Shown piece after piece: positions 1-12,590 of a stretch of 64,000 nucleotides of DNA (position 1 is its first letter; every line of letters starts with the position of its first letter). The notes beneath the pieces were generated by a model that did not search any database, was not told where the DNA came from, and was given only the letters and a program-made list of their open reading frames with translations. This DNA comes from Ischnura elegans (lineage: Eukaryota > Arthropoda > Insecta > Odonata > Coenagrionidae): NCBI RefSeq assembly GCF_921293095.1, contig NC_060247.1, positions 108,705,111-108,769,110 of the forward strand, read 5' to 3'. The translations under genes were made by a program, and so were the position numbers.

Positions 1-2222
1 TGGAAGAAGATGAATTTCATGTACATATTGATAATTCGACTTTATTATTAAAATTTGGACTGCTGAACTGATCGAAGCTAAATAGTGGAAATTTCTGCCC
101 CGATATCACAAATTTTATCTCTGGTTTTATAAATGATGATGAATATATTCAGATATAAAGCACATCCCTGACACTTGATCAAAGCTCCCACATCAGATTT
201 AATGAATATTCAGTATGTATTCACTATTTTTGCCAAGGTGTTCCTAACATTCAATACATTTCTTATAGTGCACAAGATATGCTGGAAATACATTGAGAAA
301 CATTTCTCTCGTATTTACCCCGAAATATACTCTACCTAGATTACTTCTTAGTTGGAAAGAAAAGTTTTTCCTTCTATCATCTCTAGGAGAGGTAAAAATA
401 TATGATAATCAGTAACCTGATGTGTGATGTATCAATTTTAGCACATTAAATAAAGCTTTCTTGATGAAAGAGCACCCAGTTTCAGCAAGATCTTAACTAG
501 GCTGTGACTCACTCTGGATGTTCCTCTTCACTTTCAAGTAAGTTGGTTTTCAAAGGAATCTTCACCTACTATGCAATGCTGTACTCTGTAAAAACACCCA
601 AAGCTACAGGCAAACTACATACTAATCTCCCCTTTCCAAAAATTTTTATTGCACATCTTTAGGGCAGGGTCGCATATAGGAATTAAGGCTAGGAGGGGTT
701 AAGGTGCAACTAATACCGGGGTGAGTGGGGTACGGAATATCCACCAGGATAAGTGGTAGGTGCGAGATTAATAAATTGCAGAATTTTAAAGATGAATGAT
801 TCAAAATGGTGAGTTTTACGGCTTTCTGAGGGATATTTTATTAATCCTTACACTATTCTATTAGTAATATCAATCCAATTAAGTAAAATGGATTGAAATT
901 AAAAATTTCTATGATCTCTGGGGGTGGTTTTATCCCCAAAAACCTCCCTTGCTGCGCCACTGCTTTAGGGAACTAGTAGTACCCAGTGCCACTCCCCAAC
1001 CATTTAACTCATACCTTAAGAAATTAACAGATAATTTTTCTTTTGCAACCATCTAAAATATAGTTAACGAGCCCAATCCCCATCCCACAAAAAAGTTTCA
1101 ATAGGGCACTGAGGTCCATCAACCTCCCCTCTTCCCCTATCACGTGGGCACCTTTCTATCATAACTTGATGCTTATTTTTCTTTAAAATTGCGATCGAAG
1201 AACGCAGGTTCAGAAATATTTAGCATTTAAACATTTTAGAAAATATACGCAGCTTATCCAAACCGTCGAGGCAAAAGTTATGACAAAAGATGTTAAAGGG
1301 TTAGAAAAATAATTCCATCTGTACTATTCTTACGAGAATCAAGTTTCGCAAATAAGTACTATTCGCTCACGGAAAAACTTTCAGGGAATGCACCTGCTTA
1401 CCAAGGCTACGCCCACGTGACGCTCCGCGGTTTTGCAAAACGCGGTAATAAGATTACAGCCAATTTCACACGACGCGATCGGTCTTCTCGACACAGTTCC
1501 GCGTGGTTTCACCGACAGAATTCTATGGGTTTTCCATTGATCCGTAAAATTTGTCACAATTGGGAAGACGTTCAAACTGAGCACCTTCTAACTAAGCCTT
1601 TTTTTCAGGTTTACGAGGAAAGTTCAACGACAGCCATGGCCCTTTATTTACCATATAAATAAAGATCGAGAAATTCCATTAAATTACGATTCATTCATAA
1701 TAGTCGTTCACACACAACCGAAATCGTACTTCAGCATACGAATTCAGTATATGGAAGGGAAAAAGAAGTTACGTCAAAAATAATCTTCCTTTTCGAGGCA
1801 TTCTCTCATTAGTTTTCAAATTAAAAAAAAACAATACAAATTTTAAAAAAAGGGTGAACAAGCAATTTACAAACAAGAACCATTAACATTAAAGTAAGTT
1901 GATTTGTGCTCGCAAGACACGGCGAAGTCATCCAGATCGCGTTTGTTGGTTTTCACATTTTATTTCATCTTTCATACATATTCAACGAAAATATGGTAGT
2001 ATGGAATCAACGCCCACACATAATCGTGCAGCATGGTACAAATTGTTGAGGCCGTTTTAAATGGGGCTCGTAATTGCGCATGTTAGCACTACATTCATTT
2101 CTCATTATGGCGTGAAATTACGCGAGTGCACGAACGAAATTAGAACAAGGGCTATTTTGCCATCTCACGTCCACGCATACTCGCATGCGTTCTAGCAATT
2201 CAACTCTTTACACGACGCAATT
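1..2222. other. AT-rich non-coding stretch
   Basis: No gene, RNA or complete repeat was recognised here. Short open frames near 1381-1662 overlap each other on both strands and have no family resemblance. The phrase around 945-965 ending in a CGCCACTGC string looks like the tail of an unidentified interspersed repeat, since a similar GCAGTGGCG string flanks the large element at 38125, but this is weak. Confidence 0.4.
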
Positions 2223-2741
2223 ATGACTGCCCCTTCAGACACACGTTCGTTAGTTAACGCGGTTAACGTTACTATTGTTAACGAGCACCCGTTTTCTAAG
2301 GCTATCGCCGCAACACATTTTTCTGATCGTGAAATTTACCATAAGGAGACGGATGCCGACACGTTTTAGGAAACAGGAGACAGTTGATCTCGGCAGAAAA
2401 TTAATAATTTGGAGCGAACAAAACTACCCAAAATGTACGACCAAAATTCAGAAGATCATTTCCACAGAGAAGATGCGGAGGAATTGACTTCTATTGCACT
2501 ACAAAGTGAAGATACATACAGAGCGAATCATAAAAGAATAGAATACGAAAAAATAAGGAGCTGAGAAAAAATGCGCGAATGCATTGAGGGGAGAAGGAAA
2601 GCGGGTGTTCAAGAGAAGTATATTTTGAATGCGCACAATTATCAAAATGGCATTTGGATTCTAGAACTAACGTTAAAATCCAAGAAGGAACCCATTGAGT
2701 TGGTTTTTTATAATTCGTTCGATGAGTCTAATTCTCGGTAA
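2223..2741 (+). pseudogene. possible decayed ORF, unknown product
   Basis: One reading frame starting at the ATG at 2223 (MTAPSDTRSLVNAV...) runs about 173 codons to a stop at 2741 and is interrupted by only three in-frame stops. The pieces have a polar, protein-like composition (for example DREIYHKETDAD and RANHKRIEYEKIR). I recognise no family. It may be a decayed retroposed gene or transposon ORF, or chance in AT-rich DNA. No splice signals were needed to read it and no neighbouring gene suggests a role. Confidence 0.15.
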
Positions 2742-4166
2742 AATACGTATTTCACTTTCCACAAATCGAAAACCATTAACTGGCAGAGAATGTAAATAAA
2801 TGGATTTCCTTCGGTTAAGAATCTCTGCAAATTGTGCTGAATAAAATATTATACAAAATTTTTAACTGAATTTGAATTGAACTTTTAATTGAATTCAGCA
2901 TTTCCTTGTTTCATAATTGAGAATAAAATTCCATACGGCGCGACGACTTCGAGAAACGTATTTGTGGCTTGGCTTACCAATATTTTATTTGGCCTTGAAG
3001 TCTACCGTTCACTTTTCTGGAACTTATCTAACGAACAATAAATGAGCTAATAATTTTAAACCGATCTCCTGACATTTTATCGACATTCCTGCACTTCCAT
3101 ACATTCGGGCTTGACGCGCGGCGGCATAGCTCGTCAAGCCCGAACTCTGCATTTCCAGTGGTTAAAATTAGACCCGTTTGCGCGACCATAAAAACGATAA
3201 GATACTTTTCATTAGATCCTCACTGTGGATTAGTTAAGGATCGTGCAACACGAGTGAAGTCCCAGGAAAAAACAAATACCTATGAAAAACTGTGAACGAT
3301 TGAAGTTGAAGTAAAATTTTACATATTATTTCTCCGAAAACCAAGAATAAATTATGACAGTAACTCATGCTAAAAAATGTTAAGAGGGATATTAATGGTA
3401 CCACTTTATTTACCACTAATAAATCAAAGAAATATAGTTATTGAAAGGAACAAACATAGCCCGGTAAGCAATTAGGAGTCTGAATGCAGTGCAATCAGCT
3501 TACTCTACAAAAGCGGCCGAAACGGGTCGGGGGACCTTTCAGGGAACCACATACCGCTGCTCTAGGTATGAGCATTCCATTTACATCGGTTTCCATAACA
3601 GGCGATGGAATTAACAGGGGGTTCAACGACATCAAAGAAAGTAAGAGTAAATATCCACTTTCGTGTAAAGTCAGAGGGAAATAACTTATCCCGAGCTGAG
3701 AAAATGATTTTTCGAGAATACACATAGGAACAACGAAGAAATAGCGTTTTTTATGCAGACACTTGCCTCGACCAAACCCAAAACCCAAACCTCCCCAGCA
3801 TAACCAGACCCGCCCACACCAAAAATTTCGATATCCATTCGCACGGATTTTATATCATTTAAAAGGACGAATTATTTTATGAAATACTGCCACATCCATC
3901 AGCTGTCAGTTTATTCGATCGCATGCTGTCATATGTGGTGGATGCCGTTACTACGCGCCACAAGACGTCAAAATATTAGATACTTAATGGAATTTCCTCC
4001 AACTCAGAACTTGCATAACCGACAACATTCCCTTTTAGAGCTACGTATGAGCATTCCTCTTCATCTATTATTTTTTTAATTTCTATTACCGTACTCACAA
4101 CAGAACGGTACTTTCTCTCTTAAGTTCCACGCGTGTCTAACCGCGGACAGGAAGCGGTAAACCCAC
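2742..4166. other. non-coding stretch with one small hairpin
   Basis: No gene was recognised. Overlapping open frames on both strands at 3484-3788 do not resemble any family. The only structure seen is the short perfect inverted repeat at 3104-3144. Confidence 0.35.
3104..3144. repeat. 13-base perfect inverted repeat
   Basis: TTCGGGCTTGACG at 3104-3116 is followed after 15 bases by its exact reverse complement at 3132-3144. The arms are GC-rich in an AT-rich background, so a stable hairpin could form in DNA or RNA. No coding or transposon context is visible. Confidence 0.6.
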
Positions 4167-4831
4167 AATAGGGTGGTTTCCTATATTTTTTTAATTTCCT
4201 AAATCGAAAGATTATTACTCCTGGAATACGTATTTTACGCTATCAGATTTTTAAATGACGATATCTACTTTTCGCGATAAAATGAAAAGTGAAAATTTTC
4301 AAGCTCGCGAAATGTGACGTACAAGTATGATTGCTGGGAAAAGCACATGTGACGTCATATTGGCTCCGGCTGCCACTGCGAGAGGCAACCTTGGTGCGAC
4401 ACTAGCGACCGCTGCAATGCAGACTGCTAGCAGGTAACAGAGATCCCTGCTAGCAGGTAGCGCTTGGCTTAAATAAGGATTATTAATACCCTATCAAACG
4501 AAGGAAACTTTCCGACCACAGGCAATTTTAAAAAGTGATTATTAAGAGATGTTTCCCTGAGCTCTGTGCCACATGCATGCATTGGTAATCTCAGACAAAG
4601 TAAAACTCCAGACTACTCGTATAGCATCTAGGTCCCTGTGACATCATGTGGAGTGGCATCTCATGGCCACCAATCTGGCCTTTTTCAAATGAGATTGAAA
4701 TTTACCATTAACATTCGTTTGAACTGAGATTTCTAAAACCAAATAATTTGTGTATTATTAATACACTAATGGTGGGTTACGAATCGCAATAAATACCTTT
4801 CGTTTTCTTCGATGAAGGAAACTACCCTATT
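4167..4831 (+). mobile_element. non-autonomous DNA transposon, AATAGGGT family, copy 1
   Basis: A roughly 665-base element begins AATAGGGTGGTTTCCT and ends AGGAAACTACCCTATT, giving terminal inverted repeats of about 16 bases. Four further copies occur at 7941, 18889, 47750 and 58518. There is no transposase frame, so it depends on a partner. The body carries a TGACGTCA palindrome at 4350-4357 and a tandem motif built around GCTAGCAGGTA. Superfamily is not assigned; no clear target duplication was found. Confidence 0.8.
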
Positions 4832-6329
4832 GCTCCCGGAAAAGAAAACTCTAAGCGATTGCTAAGAACCTCAATTTAAAGTTGCGTCTCGAAAAAGTTT
4901 TGGGAGTCGACAGCTACTCATGTCAGTGAAAGCAACGTAAATGAAAGGTAAAACAACAAATAGCAAACCTTTATAATTACAGCGAGTTTAACAATTCTTG
5001 GACAAACTCCGTTGTAGATTCTGATCGAAATGCCTAACGGAAAATAATAGGCAGCGCTAATGCTACTCCAATTGAAGCACGATTTTTTTAAATAAAGAAA
5101 AACGTACAGTTGTACAAGCAGCCTAGCAATGCTTTCAGTAGCGGATACAGAAAAAACTCAAGGGGAAGCGAAAAATACATCTTGAGTTATCTTTACTTTT
5201 TTCGAAATAAAAAATTATCAAGTCACAGGCAAAGTACAAGAAAATTTTATTAGTGATTATACACATGTAAAAGACAATGCCATCTTATGATATTAAAACG
5301 TTACAATTGCGGTTTTGCAATATTCGGCAATACGGGCGGACCTACAAGGGGAGCGGGCGCCCCCATCTGTATCCGCCACTGAAGGCTGTTCACGATACGT
5401 AAAAAAAAACCACTGGATTGAGAGTTACGACGGATATCACAGAATGAGATGGAAAAAAGTACTACCAAGCGTCAGTAATTTCTCTTTCCCGTGTAAATGT
5501 GGAAGAGGGTACTTATTAGTCTCAACCTCGCCCGAATAAATACATCTTATTATTATTATTATTAAATACGAAGGGAGTTCATGGGAAGGTAAGGGCGGGA
5601 TGACCACCCCTTCCCCCGTTATGTCTATGAAATGAGAAAGCAAAACTAACATTTAACGATTCACCATAAGATTCCATGTCACCAGTTGTAAATGCAATGC
5701 TTATGAGTTTCGAGCACCTATGTAAATCTCGGATTTCAGTTTCCAAAGGTGTTGCTTCGGGAACAATTTTGTTGTTAGGTAACGCATACCCCCCAGGCGC
5801 ACCGAACAGCCGTGACCCCCGAAAAAATTCTTTCCTTCGTCCGTTTCAAAGTATGTACAGTGAACTTAACACATACCCTTATGAGATGGCAAACAATTTC
5901 CAAAGAAAAAAACAATGGATGGGTTAACATTATATTTGCATTTGATTTAATAAGGTCACTATTTTCAGTTTTATTTTTACACGAATAATTTTAGGTACTT
6001 GTACGAGTTTAAAAGCTAACCTCAATACATACAGTAATACCTTAAATGAGGCGTTAAATTCTTAATTAAAAGATTTTAAAGTCGTGGGGAGGGGGGCTAA
6101 GAAATTCCAGTCGAACAGCGACGCCAACCCAGGCCCTCAAGGCAACGGCGGTAAATATTTAGACGGGGCTAAGATGAGCTAAGCGATCAGGTTAAGTCAT
6201 TCAATTAATTTAATAACTTCAAACAATAAGTGCGCAAATTCCACAAAGGGAAATATCATCGAACTACCGAATTCGGGAGATGCGGGATTGAATACTAGTC
6301 AAGGCAAATGATTTTTCCTCCACTGATTT

Positions 6330-6560
6330 ATAGCATTTTAAGTGCACTTGCGCACTACTCCGTGAGGATAAATCGCTGGCTGGTCCACGGTTATTTCATT
6401 TAAAGGACACCCAATATTTTTTTTTAATCGGAAAGCACGATTATACTATCAGATGGAAAGGAAGTATCACGAGAGCTCTAATTGATCGGCGGAATAAAGC
6501 TTCAGATGTGAATTTCAGATTGTGGTACTAATGTTCATTATTTTCCTCATTTTGGGTCCC
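6330..6560 (+). repeat. diverged duplicate segment, copy a
   Basis: This segment and 7215-7430 share the same order of motifs: TATAGCATTT or AATAGCATTT, GCTGGTCCACGGTTATT versus GCTAGTCCAAGGTTATT, then TTATACTATCAG, GAGCT, and TTTCCTCATTT. They are diverged direct repeats about 0.87 kb apart. They may be two copies of an old unidentified repeat or a local duplication. Confidence 0.55.
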
Positions 6561-7214
6561 CATTCGTCCCTAGGTTCCTCGTTAGATGATGTTTGATGTA
6601 ATATAGCCACGGCAATGTCACATTGATACCAAAGCATTCAGCGGAGCGAATTGATGCTACAACTGAATGATGAAAAAAGGCAGAAGACACATTTACATCC
6701 AAATCGGAAACACGCTGAAACTCACAGCAACACTATGAATGACAGTGTCGTTGTTTATCTATTTTTCTAGGACCTATTCAGATAGAGGCTGGACATAAAA
6801 AATTTTCGGTCTACGAACTGTAGCCCAGCATTTTTTTTCTCTTTTAGAGTTATCAGCTGCGAAATATGAAGTTCATAGCCCTTTCTCGTGGAAGGGGGCG
6901 AGGCAACTATTTTGCGTCGCGGCCTCTTTCCCCACGAGTCGTCCCACGGCAACGGGGTCACTATTTGCCCATCTTCCACCTTCCCATTTTTACCAACAGA
7001 GTCCGTCTCTCAAGGTCACTAACCGTATAGAAACTCAGATACAAGGTTTACGAATCCTTCGCGCTCCAGCTACAGGACAAAAGCCGTTTTGCTTTCCCCG
7101 CGAGTACGTTCATATGATCACGCATCGCCCACATTGAAAAATTGTACATGGTCCCGTTCATCAGTGAAATGCTACGCTTCCACGTTAAATTAAGCTTTGC
7201 ACCTGAAGATTAGA

Positions 7215-7430
7215 TAAATGAAAAATAGCATTTAAAACAGTAGTCAGGCTAGTCCAAGGTTATTCTTTGAATAAAGGGACCAATAATAAAAAAATTAGAA
7301 AACAAAATTATACTATCAGCTGAAAATGTAGTATAACAAGAGCTTTTTGACGGGCAGAAGACAGCTTCATTTTGAAAGTCAGATTGCAGAACTCCATTTT
7401 TTCATTTTTTTTCCTCATTTCGGATACGAA
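7215..7430 (+). repeat. diverged duplicate segment, copy b
   Basis: Second copy of the pair described at 6330. It keeps GCTAGTCCAAGGTTATT, ATTATACTATCAG, the ACAAGAGCT motif and the TTTCCTCATTT end in the same order, with many substitutions and small indels. Confidence 0.55.
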
Positions 7431-7940
7431 AGGCTTGTATTCCTTATTGAATCGACCGCATTAATTTTCTTCAAGCGAACAGAAATATGCAAAAATTAGG
7501 AAAACAGATTAGACTCGTAAGGGAGCGTGTGCGATTTATAGGAAATTTTAGCCGCCAATAAAACTCATTCTATATCATTCTCACATTCCATTTAAGGCTC
7601 AATAAAACGGAAGTTGATGAAGAAGACTGAGAAAATGGGTGGATATCTAATAAAATAACAGGTAAGGATAGTTTTGGTCTTCACAATCACAGAAGATCAA
7701 TTAGTCTTCCAGGAGAGGAACTATTTCCAAGAACTAAAATACGTCCATAAGCAAGCTGACTACCCGTTATAATCAGAAATCCATGCTCAAGATATGAAAT
7801 TGAGGAATTGGTGTAAATATTGAGAAATCGGCACATCCTGCATAGTAGTTATTATTGGTAAAAAGGTGCCAGGAAATAGACAGCAGGAGTTGTAAACAAT
7901 AAAAGGAAGAGGCATTTTATGCTATGCAAAATTTTGTCCC

Positions 7941-8351
7941 TGCAGAGTAGCAGGTAGCAGAGTACCCTGCTAGCAGGTAGCGCTTGGCTTAAATAAGGAT
8001 TATTAATACCCTATCAAAGGAAGGAAAATTTCCAACCATTGGCAATTTTAAAAAGTGATTATTAAGAGATGTTTCCCTGAGCTATGCGCCACATGCATGC
8101 ATTGGTAATCTCAGACGATGTAAAACTCCTGACTACTCGTATAGCATCTAGGTCCCTGTGATGTCACGTGGAGTGGCATCTCATGACCACCAATCTGGCC
8201 TTTTTCAAATGGGGTTAAAATTGACCATTAACATTCGTCTAAACTGGGATACCTAAAACCAAATAATTTGTATATCATAAATACACTAATGGTGGGTAAC
8301 AAATCGCAATCAATGCCTTTCGTTTTCTTAGATGAAGGAAACTACCCTATT
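7941..8351 (+). mobile_element. AATAGGGT-family transposon, copy 2, 5' truncated
   Basis: This copy matches the right-hand 410 bases of the element at 4167, from the GCTAGCAGGTAGCGCTTGG motif to the terminal AGGAAACTACCCTATT. The left terminus is missing, so it could not move by itself even with a transposase in trans. Confidence 0.78.
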
Positions 8352-9797
8352 GACACTGGAGTAATACTGATTAGACAGTGTAGTTCATCATCATATATTT
8401 CAGAGTTTTTTTTGTATTAAAATTCTTTTTTTGTTTGAACAACAATGTGGGAATCAAATTTTTTTTTTAATTGAAATATTTTCTTCTTTTTAGTTTAAAT
8501 AAAAACATGTTTTTTAAGCTATATTTTTAAATCTAATATATCACTAATGCTTTACTCAATTGTTTATATTTGTTAAGTGCCGAATAGCAGGAAACAGTTT
8601 CAATCATCTTTAATCCCTAAAATTTATGATGCAGCTGAGCAATTACTTCAAACGCTAATTACCAAAAAAGGTGGCTTGTAATGCCACTGAGGAACTAGAA
8701 ATAGCGTAATAATACATTTTCATTTTGTTTTGACCTTTTGGTCTTGGTTCATTTTCTGAGTGAGTAAATGACATTTTGAGTAAAGAGAAAGAGACATGCC
8801 CAAATCAGGATTTCCCTATTGGATTCCCTATCACTCAAAAAAGGCACATCAAAAGGTCATTTTTAGCAATCAATTAATAGATTGCTACATTAATGACTCA
8901 AAAGAGATGGAGAAAATGATACTGATTCAAGCTTTGAATAATCTGGTGACCCAAAAAAGCTAATAATGTTGGGGTCATCATTTTAAATAAGCAAAATCAA
9001 TCCATAAAAAGGCAAACAAAAACAGTAATGCATATTTATGTATTTGATCAAATTATAATCATAAGCATGGAATGATAATAGTACATAAAAGGCAGAATTT
9101 TTATTATCTATAATTTGGAAGTAGTATTAATATCTACATTAATCCTGACCAAAAATGCTAGGAGCTACTCAGTCATTCTTGATATGAATCCAATGTCTTA
9201 TCACACCAGCAGTTAAACATTTTGTGCCAAATGTGGGCTTAAGCTGATGACCATTTGCAAAAGAACTGACATCAGATACAGATGACGCAGGAGAAGGGAA
9301 GTGATCGCTGAGGCAATGGCAATGGTCGGAGGTATTCAGGCCCCTCTTAGCAAGACTTTAGTGCCAGTCCTCAGCAATTGGGGCAAATCCTCACTCATTT
9401 ATGATCCACCACACAGTCGGAATCTGTGGTTAAGTGGTTGAATTGTCAATGATTTTTGCAAAGAAAAATTTGTTGCATACTACATTTTTTTATACTTTGA
9501 AATGAATTCTTTGTTCTTTTTACTGCACAAGTAATTTTGAATGAATAGAGTTATTTTCAATGGACTTCTGGAGTATGTTGTGTTAAAAACTTTATCATAA
9601 TCAACACTAAAAATCTGTTTAAAACTCTGTAATGTTTTAAAATGTAGGTTTTCCCCATATAAATGTAAATTATTGAAATGCATAAAAACTATTTATTTTA
9701 AAAATCACTGCTATTACAATAAGTTTACCGTAGAGTCATTCTATGAAAGGGTTGGAGGGTCTAGTACAGTGGACAGGGTAATCCGTTGGCACCCTGT
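8352..9797. other. AT-rich stretch, nothing recognised
   Basis: Strongly AT-rich DNA with poly-T runs near 8408 and 8460. No open frame with family resemblance, RNA gene or repeat end was recognised. It would lie in a very long intron of the FAHD2-like gene if that gene continues leftwards beyond the window. Confidence 0.35.
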
Positions 9798-10212
9798 TTA
9801 AGCCTGAATCACACGATCATTTTTTCCATCCCTTATGAGGTACAGCTCCAGCAATGGCAGGAAAAATGACCATTTCTTGTGATAATTTTCCTCGATGGCT
9901 TGAGGGATGGGCTTTCCATCCCTTTTTCCATCACTCGGCACATCCCTTTTTACGGAGCTGAAACCATATCTGGCACTGTCCTTTAGCCAATCAGAACGCA
10001 AGGCCACTGACAGCAATTATACTGCCACACTTGGCATTTAATCGAATGACAGTTGTAAATAGGGACATTGACGGAACAAGCAATGGATAAAGGGACAGTG
10101 GGAAAGACTGTGCAATTAAGAAAATGGTGGGTCGAGTGATCACTCTTTTGGTTGCTGAAAACCTATCGCTAGTGCTAATGCTCTGAGGGATGGATAAAAT
10201 GATGGTATGCTT
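9798..10212. mobile_element. candidate MITE with imperfect inverted ends
   Basis: The motif GATCATTTTTTCCATCCCT near 9817-9835 recurs inverted as AGGGATGGATAAAATGATGGT at 10187-10207. Further CCATCCCT copies lie inside (near 9915 and 9945). The outermost bases do not match well and no target duplication was identified, so the boundaries are approximate. No transposase frame is present. Confidence 0.45.
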
Positions 10213-10573
10213 TGGATTTTAGTTGGGTCCCAAATAGGAGGGACAAGAATTCTATGGCAACTCTTCCCCAAAAATGAGCTTCATACTGAGATTTATTATA
10301 TTCTCATGCTTCTTGTAGCACAGACAATATTTCCCTTTCGCAGGTGCCAGCAGGAAAGGGTCCACAAAATGGAAATAAAAATTTATTTCAAAACATCTGT
10401 TCCTTTCTGTACAGCCCTTGTAAGTCCTAATTTGAGAAATTCATGAGAAGTTATAGCCAAAATGTTTTCTCCATATCAAACAAGGTTGATTTAAGTTCTT
10501 TTCCCTCCACATTTTACAATTTTGGAGCAATAATTGCAAAATAGGTTTAGGCACTTCAAATGCCACTTGTTAA

Positions 10574-10807
10574 AGGCCTGGTTACACGGTTCATTAGCAC
10601 GTACACGTTAATGTCTGTTTGCGTGAATGACTTTTGTTGACCAGAATGGAACATGTAGGAATGCATAAACCAAATTAGAACAGTTTCCATTTTCCGTTCT
10701 TGCATTCGCACAAGTTGGGTGGTTACACGGTACATTTTCATATTTATTCACGCGTTTATACATTTAGACATTAACTTGTACGGGTTAATGCATCATGTAA
10801 CCAGGCC
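10574..10807. mobile_element. TTAA-flanked MITE
   Basis: A 234-base element is bounded by TTAA at 10570-10573 and 10808-10811. Its ends are inverted repeats of about 46 bases, beginning GGCCTGGTTACA and reaching the TTAATGTCT motif on both sides. A second GTGGTTACACGGTACATT motif lies inside. TTAA duplication is typical of the piggyBac superfamily, which makes this a likely piggyBac-type non-autonomous element. No coding capacity is seen. Confidence 0.75.
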
Positions 10808-11758
10808 TTAAGGCCAGCATCATTACTGATACTGACCACCCTCTAACCAAAATTTATACCTGATCCCACATTCTGTTACTTCTGCTCAGAGATTTGTCAT
10901 TACATGAGTGCAACCTTATTTATAAGTTCCACGTCAGTTCTTCATTGAAATATTGGGTTATAAATCATATCAACGTTATCATTAAAACAAGTAATTAATT
11001 TTACATTTTTATTTCCATCAAATTATCATAAACGATGAATGAATAAGTGGAGAGCAGGATAGATATTAGCAGGGTGGGGCAACAAAATAAGTAATCAAAA
11101 CATAAGGAGTGTATGATTAGAAAGTCTATATGTGAGTAACTAGCATCAGTGTGACAGTTTATGAATTAATAAATATTACCTCCGAATGGATTTTGGTAAT
11201 AATAATAAATGCATGACCGGTTAAGTACACTTAAAGTTGCAACGGCAGCACCTTAAAATGAACTTCATAGTTAATTATCAGCAATCTACCTCCCAATCAA
11301 CCTATGAAGTGAATCCTTAAAAGAGATAATACTTATTCCTTTGTTACAGCCCATAAAATTAGAAATCTTTTTGAAATTTTGATTTCCCATGTTTTCTGTT
11401 GCTATTACAATGAATTAACAATTGTTCGCCCAGACTAAGTAGCTATAATCATTTCAATTATTTTTAAAAGTAATTAAATGCAATTCCGCAAAGGAATACA
11501 TTGGCAATAATTCATATTAACATTAGGATGAACTACATTTATGTAGCGATGAAAATCATTTAGGCATATCACTTTTAAATATGATTTAACTTACTTCTTG
11601 TAAAAGTTCAGTAGAATATGAGCTTCAATTAAAGCCATTTGTTTCCTTCGATATAACTCAATAACATCAAGATTAAGTCAAGATAATTACTCCAGATCAT
11701 AAATGTGTATCTACGAACTAAATTAATGGTAAAATATATAATAAGATTGTTTTTTCAC
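10808..11758. other. probable intron 3 of FAHD2-like gene (part)
   Basis: AT-rich DNA downstream (in gene direction) of FAHD2-like exon 3. No further FAH-domain exon was recognised here or anywhere further left in the window, so this is either a very long intron or the gene is broken. Confidence 0.35.
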
Positions 11759-12590
11759 CTTTGTTATGGAAGGGTATTCCACGGCATCATAAGGTCCTAC
11801 AAGACAACTGGGCCACTTGGAAAAGAATATGGGAGCTTTCGGTGGTGTAATTTTCTGTTCTTCACAATGGTCCCGGTAATTCAACCCTACGCAAGCCACT
11901 TTGTCGGGCTTAATTACCGCGGGTAATAAGTGAACCTGAGGCAACTGGTATATGGACCGTCCTTCGGCGACAACCCTAAGGTCACAGAAGAAACGAAATT
12001 AATAATAAACTCATTCAAATTCAACGCATGAAATATCGGGACATTCGGAATGATACTTGCGCCAAGCAGCTGCAATTAATCAAGAAAATCAGCTAAAAAT
12101 GTCCCTTTTCACATGACCTCACCTTTGAGCTTTCCTTAATTTTTCAGGGCCTGCCTTTAGGAAATCAATCATATCGTTGGGAATGGTATGCTCTACACCA
12201 CTTATGTCCACAACAACATCCGAACCTTCATCGTTTGTCATAAGTGCACCCAAACGTCTGGGGACAAATGTATGCTCATCATCGTTGGGAATGATGAAGT
12301 GAACAAATCGCAAATCTTTCCTTGAAGAGGTAGAAAAGTAACGCGGTGCTAGTCGGCCTGAAAAAGGATATAGAACACATGACTTTGGTGATAAGTTAAA
12401 TTTATATCCGATTATGCTAACAACAACATCATATTTTATGCTAATCTATCTTAATCTGACCTTTCATGAACCTGTTACACAAGTTCAGCTTCGTGCGAGG
12501 CTGAGGTGCTTGGTTGGATGGAACTCGTGTATGAGGCACAGGGTAGCTAAAACTGCTCAAAAAACTCAACTTTCTCAAGCTACTCGGCAT
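11759..12590 (-). CDS. FAHD2-like protein, first three coding exons (partial)
   Basis: Fumarylacetoacetate hydrolase domain protein, a family of mitochondrial metal-dependent hydrolases or decarboxylases acting on 2-oxo acids. Read on the minus strand: exon 1 12590-12461, exon 2 12357-12123, exon 3 11975-11759. The donors are GTCAGA, GTGAGG and GTGAAA; acceptors are TTTTTTCAG and GACCTTAG. Reading phases agree at both joins, giving 194 residues. The N-terminus (MPSSLRKLSFLSSFSYPV, then APRYFSTSSRKD) is rich in Arg and Ser without acids and looks like a mitochondrial presequence. Exon 2 starts the mature region (RFVHFIIPNDDEHTF). Exon 3 carries the family motif KVACVGLNYRDHCEEQ and FFSKWPSCLVGPYD, although the usual Glu of the PKEPIFFSK motif is Ala. 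The catalytic metal-binding exons are not found in the window. An in-frame ATG at 12680 is an alternative start. It diverges from mRpS12. Confidence 0.82.

Larger units (their letters stand above)
4832..7940. other. non-coding stretch with diverged internal duplication
   Basis: No gene was recognised. A short TTA microsatellite lies near 5548. The main structure is the pair of diverged similar segments at about 6330-6560 and 7215-7430, listed separately. Confidence 0.35.

Noticed and set aside
3104-3144. Perfect 13-base hairpin as a microRNA precursor
   Set aside because: The stem is too short for a microRNA precursor and no longer pairing surrounds it.
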